The notes beneath the pieces were generated by a model. That model was not told the DNA's origin. It saw only the letters and a list, made by a program, of their open reading frames with translations, and did no database searches. From assembly GCA_023974075.1 (NCBI GenBank), contig CM043788.1, positions 23,624,496 to 23,688,495 of the forward strand: DNA of 64,000 bases. The letters are read 5' to 3'. This DNA comes from Chaenocephalus aceratus (taxonomy: Eukaryota; Chordata; Actinopteri; Perciformes; Channichthyidae). This document shows positions 1 through 11,245 of this stretch, in pieces (positions within the stretch are counted from its first letter, which is position 1; every line of letters starts with the position of its first letter). The position numbers were made by a program, and so were the translations under genes.

Positions 1-1
1 G

Positions 2-472
2 GTTAGGACTGTAGCATTACAGAATCGTATGGCACTGGATCTTCTATTAGCCGCCCAGGGGGGCACATGCAAGGTGATTGGATCTGAGTGTTGTTCTTTC
101 ATCTCTGATGCCACTCCTGAAATAATGGACATGGCTCATGATACCGCCAGGGGGATAAAAGAGTTGCATGAAACTCATGGGTTTACCCTTGGGGATTTAA
201 CTGGAACTTTTGGATCGTGGGGTGCGGGGTTGGTTAAATTTGCAGTGACCGTTTCAATGTTTATCTTAGTTGTGCTAATTGTGATAATCTGCTTGGTCAC
301 TGTAGTTAAACTAGCCATACGAAAGATGACCAAAACCGCCCTCCAGGCTCCCCAGACACTAGTAGGATATTCCACAGTAAATGACTCCGTGTTGATGTAC
401 GACGCCCAGCTTTCAGATCCGTGGGGCTCAATCACGGCGTCTGCGCCATGGGGACCCCCACAGAATGAATGA
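2..472 (+). pseudogene. Endogenous retrovirus env, C-terminal transmembrane-subunit fragment (5' end outside window)
   Basis: The open frame enters from the left edge and ends at the TGA at 470-472. Seen: a segment resembling the retroviral immunosuppressive region, then a C-x6-CC cysteine motif (around 68-104), then a strongly hydrophobic stretch (about 235-320) followed by a basic cytoplasmic start. This order (conserved helix, C-x6-CC, membrane anchor, short tail) is that of the TM subunit of gamma-type retroviral envelopes and related endogenous copies. The surface subunit and start lie outside the window, so intactness cannot be judged. The polypurine tract and LTR that follow on the same strand support an ERV 3' end. 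Family below gamma-like was not determined. Confidence 0.85.
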
Positions 473-1363
473 CAAGTTGATTAAAATTGACACTCAGAAT
501 GTAGAAGATGTATATATCTTTTCGGGTTTTTACACTACGCAATAAATGTCTGAGTCTTCTTTTCAGATTTTTGAACCATGTATTGGACTAAAATAAATGT
601 ATTGATAAGTGCCTTACTTTCGACTAAAGCGTAATGAAGTATACGTGGAGTAATGTTAAAGCTTGAAGACACTGCAATTTTGCAGATTACAGATTAATTC
701 AATCACCACTGTGAAGGTTATACTTTAAACTGTGAATTTCAACTGGACCTTTACAATCCAGATTGTATACCTCAGGTGGATTTCTAATAATCCTAACATT
801 TTAAAAATGTGTTTTTACTATAAGGGTCTTGAAGCGAATCTTTGAGATGCAAGTTATTTTTAAAGTTTGTAATTTGATGATTGAGGAGGACTGAAGGATA
901 AATGATAAAAGATGTTATTTGGATGTTATTTTACTGTTTTCTTCTATATTTTTTGGTATGTTTATTTTTGTGCTATTGATAAACGATTTGTCTAATCACT
1001 GGGAGGAGAGATGATTTTATTAGCTGTACTCAATCATTCTGATTGAAGGTTTTTTATTAACTTTATTGTTACTAAGTAATGTAATTGATGTATGGAGTTA
1101 TTTACATATTTGGGTATTTCTACACGGTCATATGAAGTTGATATGTGGAGCCATTCCTGAATGTTTAAATAGTCTGAATCCCAGGTTATAATGTGAATGT
1201 CTTGGAATAGTTGGTCTCTTAAGGGTAGACCAAAAGGGGGATTTGTAAGGGAATATTTGTATGTATTCATGCAAACTATGAAGAGACTTAAAAAGGGAAA
1301 ATGATTTGGGTAGAAGGCTGTGAACTGTTTTTGGGGCCTGTGATCATGTGGTTTTTTGAGGAC
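473..1363 (+). other. ERV region between env and polypurine tract, no gene seen
   Basis: About 890 bases of AT-rich sequence with stops in all frames. It lies inside the retroviral unit, between the env stop and the polypurine tract, and may be a degraded 3' untranslated or accessory region. No recognisable ORF. Confidence 0.5.
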
Positions 1364-1381
1364 AAAGGAAGAGGGGGAAGG
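1364..1381 (+). other. Polypurine tract of the ERV
   Basis: Eighteen uninterrupted purines end directly before a TG dinucleotide at 1382. A purine run immediately 5' of the LTR is the primer for plus-strand DNA synthesis in retroviruses. Confidence 0.7.
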
Positions 1382-1704
1382 TGAGGAGTTAACATACAGT
1401 CATCTCAGATCCCTGTGATCTGAGCCACTGGGATTGGGGAACTTAAGATGTGAGGTGTTGATAATAATTTGGGCAGCCAATCACTGGTCTGGAAGGGAGG
1501 CGCAGATAACTCCTCCTCTGGTCAGCGAGGTATTTAGACAGGAACCCCGCTGTGTGCCCTCTCTCTCTCCTCTCGCTGGCTCACGTGAGTATCAGGTAAA
1601 TGTGGGATCCCACAGATCTGTATTTATTTTGTACTGTATTTGATTGTATTGCATTGTTTTATTACCATTAAAGTGGATTATTGTTTAACGGTTACTTGGC
1701 AGCA
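1382..1704 (+). mobile_element. 3' LTR of the ERV
   Basis: Begins TG straight after the polypurine tract and plausibly ends at a CA near 1704. It contains a CCAAT element (about 1478), a TATA-like GTATTTAG (about 1530) and an ATTAAA poly(A) signal (about 1668) in the usual U3-R order. The 5' LTR is outside the window so the boundaries cannot be checked by comparison. Downstream sequence belongs to a DIRS-like element, so the ERV probably inserted into it. Confidence 0.6.
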
Positions 1705-1988
1705 GTGAATTCCTTCCTGTAAGAATAATCAGCATGTTTAGGGACGCGAGGAGATTTAAGAAATGCGGACAAGTTGTCTACCAAATCTCCTAACAGAACA
1801 CATTCACGGAGGGGAGAAGGAGGGGCTGTCACGCCGCTCGCTTCTTCTTCCTCAACTTCTGGCCGAAATTCTGGGTTGGCTGAGCCTGAGCTGCAGCCGG
1901 AACCGGAGATTTTCTCTGCCAACTTGCCCTTGTCTCCAGCCTGGGCTGGGGACTCGGGGTGGGCTGCGACCTCTGCTTGTCCGGTGCT

Positions 1989-3054
1989 TTAAACCGAGCA
2001 GAGTTCGAGACAGCTTGGGTGAAGGACTGCTGCTGCGAAGGCAGCGGCTGGACCCTTCCAAATGTCCGTGACCGCTGCCATCTCGTCCAGAGTGGCTGCT
2101 CCCAGGCTACCCGACAGGTCCTCGCAGAGCTCCGCTTGGTAGGCGGTTAGCAGCGAGGACACGTTCAGGGCCCTGGCGGACAGCGCTGCCGCTTTGTAGG
2201 ACTTTTCAGTCATTGTAGACTGAAAGCGGTTCGCCTTTGCTGGCAGCGTGGGGTTCCTGCTCGCGTGGGCCCACCTTCGGTAGAAGTTGCCATCCAACAT
2301 TTCTGGAAAAACCGGGAGGAGTTGCCTCCCTTTGCCCGCTGTTTGGGGAAGATGCTTCCCCTCGTAGCGGGACCTGGAGGTCTCCTTGGCCATTTCAGGC
2401 CACGGAACATTGAGTCTGACCGCAGCGCGTTTGCACACGGCCTGCAGGTCCATGCTCAGACCGGGCGAAGCTGGTGTGCTATCGCCCGGGAGAGCAGCCC
2501 TCGCTCCAGGCTTTGCAGCCTGGGCCGATGACATGAAGGTGTCCTCTTCTTGTTCATCTGACTCGGACAGGAGGAACGCCAGGGCGTCCTCCTCATCGTC
2601 CTCCTCATAATCCAACTCGAGGACATCCTCCGCGGGTGAGACCATGGTGAGGTCTAACCGGGAGCCCCATCTTGGTAAAGCGTGGGAATCCGTTCCCGCG
2701 TGTCTTGTCGTCACCGGGTCCCGGCCTGCCAGGGCGCGGGATTCCGGTTCTGAGGCCATCGCTGATAATGAGCCCCAGACCTGACACGGAGAGGGGTTCG
2801 CTCTCTGTGGCGGACGCCCCCGTGTCTTGACTGCCGGCCGGCGGGTCCATGGACATGGGGGGGTCCTGTTCCGACAGGCTAGCTTGTCTCGCTAGCCATC
2901 GGCGGAGGCTCTTAACTGTGAAGCGGACACAATGTCTGCATGAGCCGGGGTTGTCGATAGCACCTCGGGCGTGTTCCAGCCCGAGGCAGGACGAACAGAC
3001 CTGGTGTGTGTCTGTGCCCGAGATCTTCAACCCGCAGCCGCAGAGTCGAGCCAC
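1989..3054 (-). pseudogene. DIRS-type gag-like ORF, frameshifted
   Basis: The first frame (3054-2605) opens with a cysteine cluster (C-x-C, then C-x2-C, then C-x2-C in the first 45 residues) followed by a basic helix, typical of DIRS ORF1. The homologous protein continues in another frame (2759-1989), with an acidic Glu/Asp tract and then a region resembling the LAP2-alpha/DIRS gag domain, including LPVFPEMLDGNFYRRW and a downstream Ala/Leu-rich helix. The switch of frame between about 2760 and 2650 means it is broken as assembled. The C-terminal part below 1989 runs into degraded frames. Confidence 0.65.
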
Positions 3055-3237
3055 GAGTCCCTGACTCCTCTGGTGTGAGGGAGAGGGGCGTCCATCCTTG
3101 TCGCCTAGTGGCGTGGAGAGGGCCCGCTCTCCACAGGTGGGACGGGAAAAAAGGTATTACCACCTTGTCCTTAATCCGGAGAAAAAGGACAGTGTGGGTC
3201 TTTTATTCCAGGAGAATACTGACTGGTGTGGCAGTAT

Positions 3238-5913
3238 CAACAAGTCCTCCAACTCATACGACCAAATGGGTCGATTGTTTAAGAACCTTATTACGACCAA
3301 ATATGTCGTTTGTTCAAGCGCTTATTACGACCTATAATTACGTTTTAAAATTGTCGGCCTCTCGTGCTCCCGTTCAATGCAAACGTTACAGAGGGTTGTT
3401 TATTCACAAATAACCCTCTCTGTAAAATCCTAAATTGTAGGATAGTTTGGCCATTAAAACGCTTTATGATTAGATTTCTAGCGAGAAGTATATATTGTAC
3501 TTTTAGAATCCACGTCCAGTCGATATGTAGGATCTATAGTTTGATAGATATTACGAAGATGATTTGAGGTTTCGTCAGGAGAACGTGTATATGCGGCAAG
3601 CTTCCATGTAAAGTTACGGGTTGAAAACAGTATTTCCGGTCTGGCCGTTTTCATAATAAAACCAATGATCAAATGATTTAACAGTGATATCTGCACTACT
3701 CATCCACTAAAAAACATCAGTTTATCCTAGTTAATTATACGACATTAATTGGTTTAAATTCTGTTCAATGCTTTTGTGTTTTTCCCATAGGTTTTTCTCT
3801 TTCGATTCTGAGAGACACCTTTCTGTTTTCAGAGGTTTTGATAGGCTAAAATCACGCCGCAATGCACGTCGGGATATGGTGTTTATGTGATATGAAATCG
3901 GAAAACATTCAAAAAATAATAATAAAACTTTATTCCGAGTGCTCTTGCTTTTCTCTTTGGAAGTCATCACATAACGGCATTGCAATACACGGTTCGGCTG
4001 CATTAAATATTACAGATCTGCCGTAGATATGTATTTATAGAGCCCTGATCTGAAGACCTTTTGACAAACTGGAAGAGATGCCGCCAAAACTGAATACGTG
4101 ACGTGGACCATAGATATATCAACAATTAAACAACATCTTCCATTTCTTTTCACACAATGCGTCTCCTTGCAGTATCAACACTAATTCGGCTGACTTTTAT
4201 ATTTGATCCAATTAGTAGATAGTCTGTATTTACACCATAACGGTGCACAGCTAAGAGAAAGGGACTTTTTTGTAGTTTTTAAAGATATTACTGATTTTCT
4301 GAACTACCTTTCCAACTCCTCATGCAGTTGACTGTTACAGGTCTACACAGGTTCATGGTACAATGCATAAGCTTCACATCGAGAGACTGAAACTGTATTT
4401 TCCTTTAACGTTCTGTTTTAATTTCCCAATAAAGTTTATAGTCATATTATGTACGATATTATTATGTTGTATTAACTAGACCACTGGTCTAAACCGCACC
4501 TCCTAGTGGTTAAAGCACGTTATTGAATTTAGTTGTAGAATAAGTTATATTTGATGAAAACATTTAAATATTAAGAGTAGCCTACATACAAAATAGGGGT
4601 CAATGATAGAAATATAGAATGGAAAATATCTAGAAGATACTGTAGTGATCTCTACAATAAAACAATTTAGTGCAGGACGTCCAAAGATATTAACAGGAGG
4701 ATGTGCAAAACAGACAAACTGATAAGGCTGAATTTTACTCAGGTGTAACTAAAGTCTGATTTAAGGGTTGTTTATATTTCACATCATTAATCAGAATCTG
4801 CAAAGTAACAAAAATAAATGTAGTAGAGTAAAAATACCAGGTTAACCTCTGAATTGTAGTGGAGTAGAACAAAGTAGTACATGCTGCTGTAACAAAAACA
4901 TTTCCCAACTTGGGATCAATAAAGTATATCTTATCTTATCTTAAGATGATCAATGGCTACTGCAAAATTTGCCTCTGAACCTTGACAAGTGCATGTTTCC
5001 GGCTTATCAATGAACAACAGGAGGGGTAGACATAAAACCAGCTGTTAAATAAAGCTCTTCTGACCTTAGGTGTCATGTGGGTATATTATTTCACCATTTA
5101 TTAATTATATGTTTTACAATTGTATAACACCACTGTGTTTCGTATCCCCTAAACCTCCAGGGTGTACACGTTTAATACTGCCAACTTCTAATTGTGGGAA
5201 ATACGAAAACGTCTTATAAAGAGACGTGCCATATATTGCGAAACACACAATAGCCAGCATGTGTAGTTCTGGGGGGGGGGGGGAGGGAAGCTGGAGCCGG
5301 GGGCTGGACCCGTCCAATTCCAGTTTTGGAAAGTCTGCCGTGGTTCCATTCCATTTCAAAGAGCTGTTTGACAGCGTAACCTTGTCGCATTGCCACTCCA
5401 ACATCCAATCACAGGGCTTGATGACTAATCACGGGGTTTGTAAAGCAAGGCGGATGTTGTAGTTTTAGTGGATGAGTAATGCAGATATCACCGTGTAATC
5501 ATTTGACAGTGAGGGGAATATATCCGGTTTTATTATGAAAACTTCGAGACCGGAAATACTGTTTTCACCCACGCTAACTTTACATGGAAGCTGCCGCATA
5601 TACACGTTATCCTGGCGAGACCTCAAATCATCTTCGTAATATCTATCAAACTATAGATCCTACACTTCCACTGGACGTAGATTCTAAAAGTAAAAAATAC
5701 ACTTCTCGCTAGAAATCTAATCAAAAAGCATTTTAATGGCCAAACTGTTCTACAATTTAGGATTTTCCAGAGAGGGTTATTTGTAAATAAACGGGAGCAT
5801 GTTGTTTCTTACACGACCACTAGAGGTGCTACACTTTAAAACGTGGCTATGGGTCGTAATCTGGTGCTTAAACAATCGACCTATTTGGTCGTTTTTTGTA
5901 GGAGGACAGGCTG
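3238..5913. mobile_element. Non-autonomous hAT-type element 1 with long terminal inverted repeats
   Basis: An 8-bp direct duplication GGCAGTAT (3230-3237 and 5914-5921) flanks the element, as for hAT transposons. The ends are inverted: CAACAAGTCCTCC on the left and CAGCCTGTCCTCC on the right, read inward. Inverted similarity continues for roughly 480 bp (left to about 3715, right from about 5470), including the repeated AACGACC/GGTCG motif. The centre is AT-rich and has no transposase ORF. Interior blocks near 3900-4280 and 4880-5370 are also found in element 2 (11246-13630). It sits inside the DIRS leader. Confidence 0.8.
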
Positions 5914-6419
5914 GGCAGTATGCTCCTTTTTTAATCCTTTTCCCCTCCGTGGGGAAGAGAAAAGAAAAACTTCCTCGCTACCGTGGTGTCGGTAGAGAGG
6001 GAGCGAGCTAGCAACAGGTGTGCTGCTAGCTTGAAAAAATCGGACCTACCTTACTTTCTCGTAGAGAAGGGCGAGGTCGATTTTTAAGTACTAACGGCGT
6101 TAGTACTACCGTCTTCCTGCGAAGCAGAAGGAGTAGCCGGCTAGCGCCCGTCGACCGATGGTATTTTGGGTTCAGTCTGTGGACAGTGAAGCTTGCCCGG
6201 CTACTGTGAGATGTGCTCTGAAGCGAGAAGAGGTGTTTGAATGACGCATGCGTTGTGGCGCAAGCTACTTATAGGGGATGATTTCCCCTGACGCTGACGT
6301 CAAGATCACCAGCCAATCAGGATTGGCGTAATGAGATTGATGCTTCTGTTTGCTCCGCGATGAGGCGCATCCCATAGTGAGACATCGAACGGAGTGTTAT
6401 GAATGAGAACTCTCCTTAC

Positions 6420-6723
6420 TAGCAGGTGGCGGTAGTGTGTATTCGTCATTCAAAACAGGCAACAACCGGAAAACAGAGAAGAAGAACAGACCGTGATATA
6501 AACAAACAACAAATAGCTGTGCGTTAGCTTCACCTTAGCATGTGTTCTTTGCAGGTGTTTGTTGAGGTTTGATTATGACTCATTTTAGTAAGTAACGAAG
6601 TAACGCGTGTCAGGACAATGTTAGTAACTGTAGTGTGATTACTGAATTATAAAAGTAGCGCGTTACACTACTCCGTTACCGACAAAAGTAATATTATTTT
6701 GTAACGCGTTACACCCAACTCTG
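6420..6723. mobile_element. hAT (Ac-like) terminal fragment
   Basis: Ends at 6723 with an inverted CAGAGTTGGG tip and an inner GTAACGCGTTAC block. This end type is abundant in teleost hAT elements. The stretch 6420-6590 is closely similar to 8776-8940 and to 19580-19660, all carrying the same leader next to a BED-finger coding segment. The opposite end was not found, so this is a fragment. Confidence 0.55.
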
Positions 6724-7995
6724 AACATGTGTCCCCTCTGTGTAAAGAGATTCTGAAAGTTTCAGGAAAAAAGATTCTCTCGATTTTTGTCCTGATCCAT
6801 TTATATAAAAACTGAAAATGAGCTGATCAGATTTTTCCCACTTTATGATGTCATAACGATTTTTTGGCTTGTGTAACCATTAGCCAATAACCAACCAAGG
6901 TAGATTAGCAGCACTGACACAGCCTCCACTGTGTGACCCCGCTTGACCAACAACATATTTTATTATTTTGCTGCCTGGGAGCCGACGTCTCATCAGGTTA
7001 AAGATAATAAAATCTGATGACGCACATGCTTGGTATTGGGACGCCTCAGCACTTTTCTCCTCAAGCCTTTCTCTCTAATTCTTTACATATTTGTTATTCC
7101 CCTGAAAGATGGAAAGAAGAGACTACCCAGCTAGAAATGTCCCGGAAGTCCCTCAGTGACAGCCATGACAAGTGCCGTTCGAATTCTCCAGATGAAGGAG
7201 GTTTCAAACTTCCTTTATAACCTCCTTTAGCTTAGGAACCACTGGACCGCCCTTTACGAAAGGAGAGGAGAAAATGCTGCCCCACAATGCCTTGCAGCCG
7301 CAGCATTTGCCGTCACACAACAGTCGACCTTTCACGGAAACAACTGATTATGACCGAGAAATTATATCATGAAAGTTACGGTGCCTATTAAGCATTTTAA
7401 AACGTATGTGGTAACTTGCCAAAGTGCTTTGTTTTGAATGTTCATCAGTATTATAATCAAAAAGAGAAATATGTACGTTAGTTTTTACTGAAATGAACAA
7501 ATAAAGTCAACATTTCACAGTCTTTACTGAGCTGTGTGGGGTTTGTTCAATTTTTAAAATATGTTTGAATGGTGATATACACAGTGATAGATGTTAAGGA
7601 CTAACGTTTATAATAAATGTATCTGTATTGATTTTAAGATCTTTTCATAGTTCATACAATCATACTTATTGAGATCATTTGTATTAATGTGGACCGGAGG
7701 GAGAGGGTGACGAGCATAAGTTTCATTTTCCTTTTTTATTTAAATTCCAACTTTTGTCATGAAGAATATGTTTCTCTGTTGTCCACATTCATAAAGCATA
7801 AAACAACAGCATCAGAGCACGGTGCATAGTCTCTAGATGAGTTTACAGTAGTCCCTTGTTCTTATTAAACATCCATGTTGTAGTCCGCTGTATAGAAAAC
7901 TGTAGTTTCCATACTTTCCCCACAGCAGCAGACGCACATTTATGACGTCCGCTGGCACATCATAAACATTCGGATAGTGAAAGTGCAGTCGGATT
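6724..7995. other. Intergenic, dispersed-repeat-like sequence, no gene
   Basis: The block 6724-6880 and the block around 7000-7340 have the look of dispersed fish repeats, but I could not find ends or a family. The rest (7340-7995) is AT-rich with no long ORF. Confidence 0.35.
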
Positions 7996-8605
7996 CTCTA
8001 AAGCAGTGGTTCCCAAACTTTTTGTGCCCAAGGCACATCAAAGGACAAGTAAAAATCTCAATGCACACCTATTGTGCAAAATAGCCCTTATAACACGTGT
8101 TATCACTCATATCATGTAAAATATCTGTAAATGTGCATAATTATTTACTAATGCCAAATAAAATGTGACAAAGACAACTATATTACTCATAATAAATATT
8201 TATTAACGAAATATTTCAGAAATTAATTTGAAACTTTATCAAATTAGGCTTCATCAAAGCAGCAACACACTCATTGAAACAGGACAGGTCTCAACATTAA
8301 AAATGAGGTAAAGGAAACTCAGCAGAAATTCAGCACAGAGAACTGTCAATGCAAGGAAGCTGCATTGTCCATGGTCCTGAACTACAAATTATAAATGTAA
8401 CATTTCAGCAATCAGCATTGAAACATGTGCTATTGTAAATATTTTGCCGACTTACAAATTAGTGAGATACATGTGCCTGTCGGGGCGCACAGAATTTTGT
8501 AATCCTTGGTGGCACTGAGGAGAGGGCCACTCGCAAGTCCTGTTCAACAGAGAGCCGTGACCTCCTGTTGTTCTTCATGTACATCAGAGTAGAGAACGCC
8601 AACTC

Positions 8606-9100
8606 CAGAGATGGGGTCGTTACTAAAAAAATGTAATATATTACATATTACTTAAAAAAAAAAAGTAATATATTACACTACTTCATTACTATCTACATAA
8701 ATTAACTCGTTACTTTACTCGTTACTTTACTCGCCGAGCACGTACGAACTGCGCATGCGTGAGTGGCAATAACTTTCCTTACCAGCAGGCGGCGGTTGTG
8801 TGTATTTTTCATTCAAAACAGGCAACAACCGGAAGACAGAGAAGAAGAACAGACTACGTGATATAAACAAACAACAAATAGCGTGTGCGGTAGCTTCACT
8901 TTAGCATGTGTTCTTTGCAGGTGTTTGTTGAGGTTTGACGTGGTGTTTACAGCAGTGGATAACAGCTTCTGGCCTGGACACAGTTTGCACCTCACCGTCA
9001 CATTCCTGTCTATTCTTCGGACGAACTCAAAATAATGGGCATACCTCCACCCCTCGAAAGTTATCACTGACTCAGCCATGTTTATACAGCATTGCACGTG
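8606..9100 (-). mobile_element. Nested hAT fragment joining a transposase N-terminus to a terminal repeat
   Basis: The left end CAGAGATGGGGTC at 8606 and the AT-rich TTACT-type repeats after it are like Ac-type hAT ends. On the minus strand a BED finger coding segment runs directly into this end, suggesting an internally deleted copy. I did not find the right-hand end or a target duplication. Confidence 0.5.
8813..9097 (-). pseudogene. BED-type zinc finger start of a hAT transposase, truncated
   Basis: The 94-residue frame begins MQCCINMAESVITFEGWRY. It contains a C-x2-C pair (RCKLCPG) followed after about 20 residues by NLNKHLQRTHAKV, giving the C-x2-C...H-x4-H spacing of BED fingers, the DNA-binding domain of hAT transposases. 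After this the reading continues into the element's terminal region (about 35 residues) and stops. The catalytic RNase-H-like domain and dimerisation region are absent, so this is a relic. Confidence 0.65.
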
Positions 9101-9442
9101 GAGATGTGGATTACGTACATATAAACCTACAAAGTATTGATATAGTAAATTAAAAAATAATTATTTTTGTGTAGTTGTATATTGCAATAATAACGTATGG
9201 TTGTCACAAAATCCCACGGCACACCCGGACTTGCCTCACGGCACACCGTTTGGGAACCACTGCTCTAAAGTACCGCAGTCTACTTTTTAAGTACTTTTGA
9301 ATTATGGGGCGAAGCCTGCGAGCTAGTTCAGGCAAGTCAACTCGAGCACTTATGCTGCATTCATACATAACGCCCCCTTGCCACTCTACAACCAACCAAA
9401 CAGAGTCTCCTTAATATGCCGCTCTATTTAACCTGCCAGATC

Positions 9443-10925
9443 TAATAATAATAATGCATTTTATTTATATAGCGCTTTTCACAACTCAAAGACGCTTTAC
9501 AGTATGAGGGAGGGTAGACAAACAAGGACAGGCAAACAAGTAAGTATAGTAAAATAAAAAATAAATAAAAAGGCAGTCAAGAGGAAGTTGATTGAGAGGG
9601 GGGGCTTATGGTTAGACACTAGACAGAGTTGAAAAGATGTGTTTTGAGGCGGGACTGAAAGACTGTGAGGGACTCAGAGTCACGGAGATCTTGGGGGAGG
9701 GAATTCCAGAGCCTAGGAGCTGCTACTGAGAAGGCTCTGTCCCCAAAGCTGCAGAGTGTGGAAATGGGAATGGATAGGAGTCCGGCTGCGGTGGATCTGA
9801 GGGACCGTGGGGGTTGATAAGGAGTGAGAAGGTTTGTGAGATAAGGGGGGGCCAGATGGTGGAGTGCTTTGTAGGTGAGGACCAGCATTGTGTAGTTGAT
9901 GCGATGGGAGACAGGAAGCCAGTGGAGGTCTTTGAGGACTGGGGTGATGTGATGCCATGATTTGGTATGCGTGAGGAGACGTGCAGCTGCATTTTGAACC
10001 CGTTGGAGTCTGTTGAGGGATGTAGTGCTGATGCCGTAAAGAAGTGAGTTGCAGTAGTCAAGGCGGGAGGAAATGAAGGCATGGATTAGTCGTTCGGCTG
10101 CGGGGCGGGTGAGAGAGGGTAGGATTTTTGCAATATTGCGGAGGTGGTTATGGAGGGATTTGGTGCTGAGGTAGCTCTGAGTGTCATCAGCATAGCAGTG
10201 GAAGTCCAGGTTGAAGTGGCGGAGTATCTGACCGAGGGGGAGGATGTAAATGATGAAGAGGAGGGGGCCAAGTACTGATCCTTGAGGAACGCCTTGGGTG
10301 ACTGAAGCTGTGGCAGAGGAGTGGTTGGGGAGGGAGATGAAGTGGGATCGTTCAGTGAGGTAGGACTGGAGCCATCTGAGTGCAATACCTTCAATACCAA
10401 TGTCCCTGAGTCGGGTGAGCAGGATGTTGTTGCTCACGGTATCAAAGGCTGCACTCAGGTCGAGGAGGATGAGAATATTGAGGGAACCAGTGTCAGCAGA
10501 GGTGAGGAGGTCCTTGAGGACTTTGACGAGTGCAGTTTCTGTACTGTGGTGAGGATGAAATCCAGACTGAAGGGGTTCATAAAGCTGGTTGGTTTGGAGA
10601 TGGCAGTGAATTTGTTTGGCTAATGCGTTCAAGAGTTTTTGAGAGGAATGGTAGGTTGGAGATGGGGCGGTAATTAGTGAGGGAGGAGGGATCAAGACCA
10701 AGTTTTTTGAGGATTGGAGTAACAGCAGCAGTTTTGAAGGCAGATGGGACGGTTCCATGGGACAGCGAGGAGTTGAAAAGGTTAGCAAGATAGGGGCAGA
10801 GGACGGGGAGGCAGATCTCTCTCCATGCATTGCTTGCTGCTGCTATTGCTGCAGCTACCTCTACGTCGCTGCTGCTTGCCTGCCCCACCACCACCCCAGC
10901 TTCCACCCCAGCTTCCACCTGTAGG
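9443..10925 (-). mobile_element. L2-like LINE, 5'-truncated and internally deleted
   Basis: On the minus strand two overlapping frames (10918-10577, then 10830-9619) encode a non-LTR reverse transcriptase. Visible blocks are [31 protein letters not shown], the catalytic FHCYADDTQ, and the C-terminal [10 protein letters not shown] and LHWLPVSHRI blocks. Compared with the LINE at 33.6-34.9 kb, the segment between the YADD block and the [10 protein letters not shown] block is missing about 100 codons. The 3' end at 9443-9480 is the AAGCGCTATATAAAT-type tail with short TTA repeats typical of L2-like elements. Endonuclease is absent. Confidence 0.85.
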
Positions 10926-11100
10926 CTCGGGGCCCGGGGGTTAGTTATTTAATCATCACTCATCGTGCTATGTACAGTATATCTATGGAGTGATGATGCC
11001 CGAGCCTAGTCGCCAAACTCAACTATATGCTGCTTCTAATAAACATGTTAAAGGAACACGTGAGTTGTCTGACTGAACTCCTATCCACGATCCCTTAACC
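10926..11100. other. Short repeat-like segment with GGCTCGGG / CCCGAGCC inverted motif
   Basis: The motif at 10922-10935 and its inverse at about 10999-11008 bracket a stretch with TATA-like and AATAAA-like features. It could be a piece of an LTR, but no partner or boundaries were found. Confidence 0.2.
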
Positions 11101-11245
11101 CAGGGGTGGGGAACCTCCGGCCCCCGGGCCGTATACGGCCCGCGAGACAATTTGGTACGGCCCTCGAGGTAATTTATAAACACACGCAAAAAAGAAAAGA
11201 AATCTAGACCGCAAAAAAAATTAAACAAGCGAGTGCCTGTTTTTC
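11101..11245. mobile_element. hAT-type end fragment (CAGGGGTGGGGAACC), interrupted by element 2
   Basis: A CAGGGGTGGGGAACCTCCGG end with the CGGCCCGCGAGAC block following is a common vertebrate hAT terminus. Similar GGCCC-rich text recurs at 14470-14530. The element may therefore have spanned this region before element 2 inserted at 11246, but its right tip was not found. Confidence 0.4.

Larger units (their letters stand above)
1705..6400 (-). mobile_element. DIRS-like (tyrosine-recombinase) retroelement, 5' part, split by a hAT insertion
   Basis: On the minus strand, a leader of a type seen in fish DIRS elements (about 6395 down to 5922) is followed, after removal of the 3238-5913 insertion, by a further leader and a gag-like ORF (3054 to about 1989). 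The two halves rejoin at the 8-bp duplication GGCAGTAT. No reverse transcriptase, RNase H or recombinase is present: the element is cut off near 1705 where the ERV LTR begins. The assignment rests on the gag-like protein and is family-level only. Confidence 0.6.
8004..9262. mobile_element. hAT (Charlie-like) element with 8-bp duplication CTCTAAAG
   Basis: The left end CAGTGGTTCCCAAAC and the right end GGGAACCACTG are inverted copies. They are flanked by perfect direct repeats CTCTAAAG (7996-8003 and 9263-9270). The inner sequence has no intact transposase of its own. A second hAT fragment lies inside from about 8606. Ends and duplication make the hAT call strong; the Charlie label rests on the terminal sequence. 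Confidence 0.85.

Noticed and set aside
1763..2150. Plus-strand ORFs over the DIRS region
   Set aside because: Antisense to the DIRS-like gag frames; no independent support.
9713..10623. Additional ORFs on both strands around 10 kb
   Set aside because: Shadows of the LINE reverse transcriptase frames.
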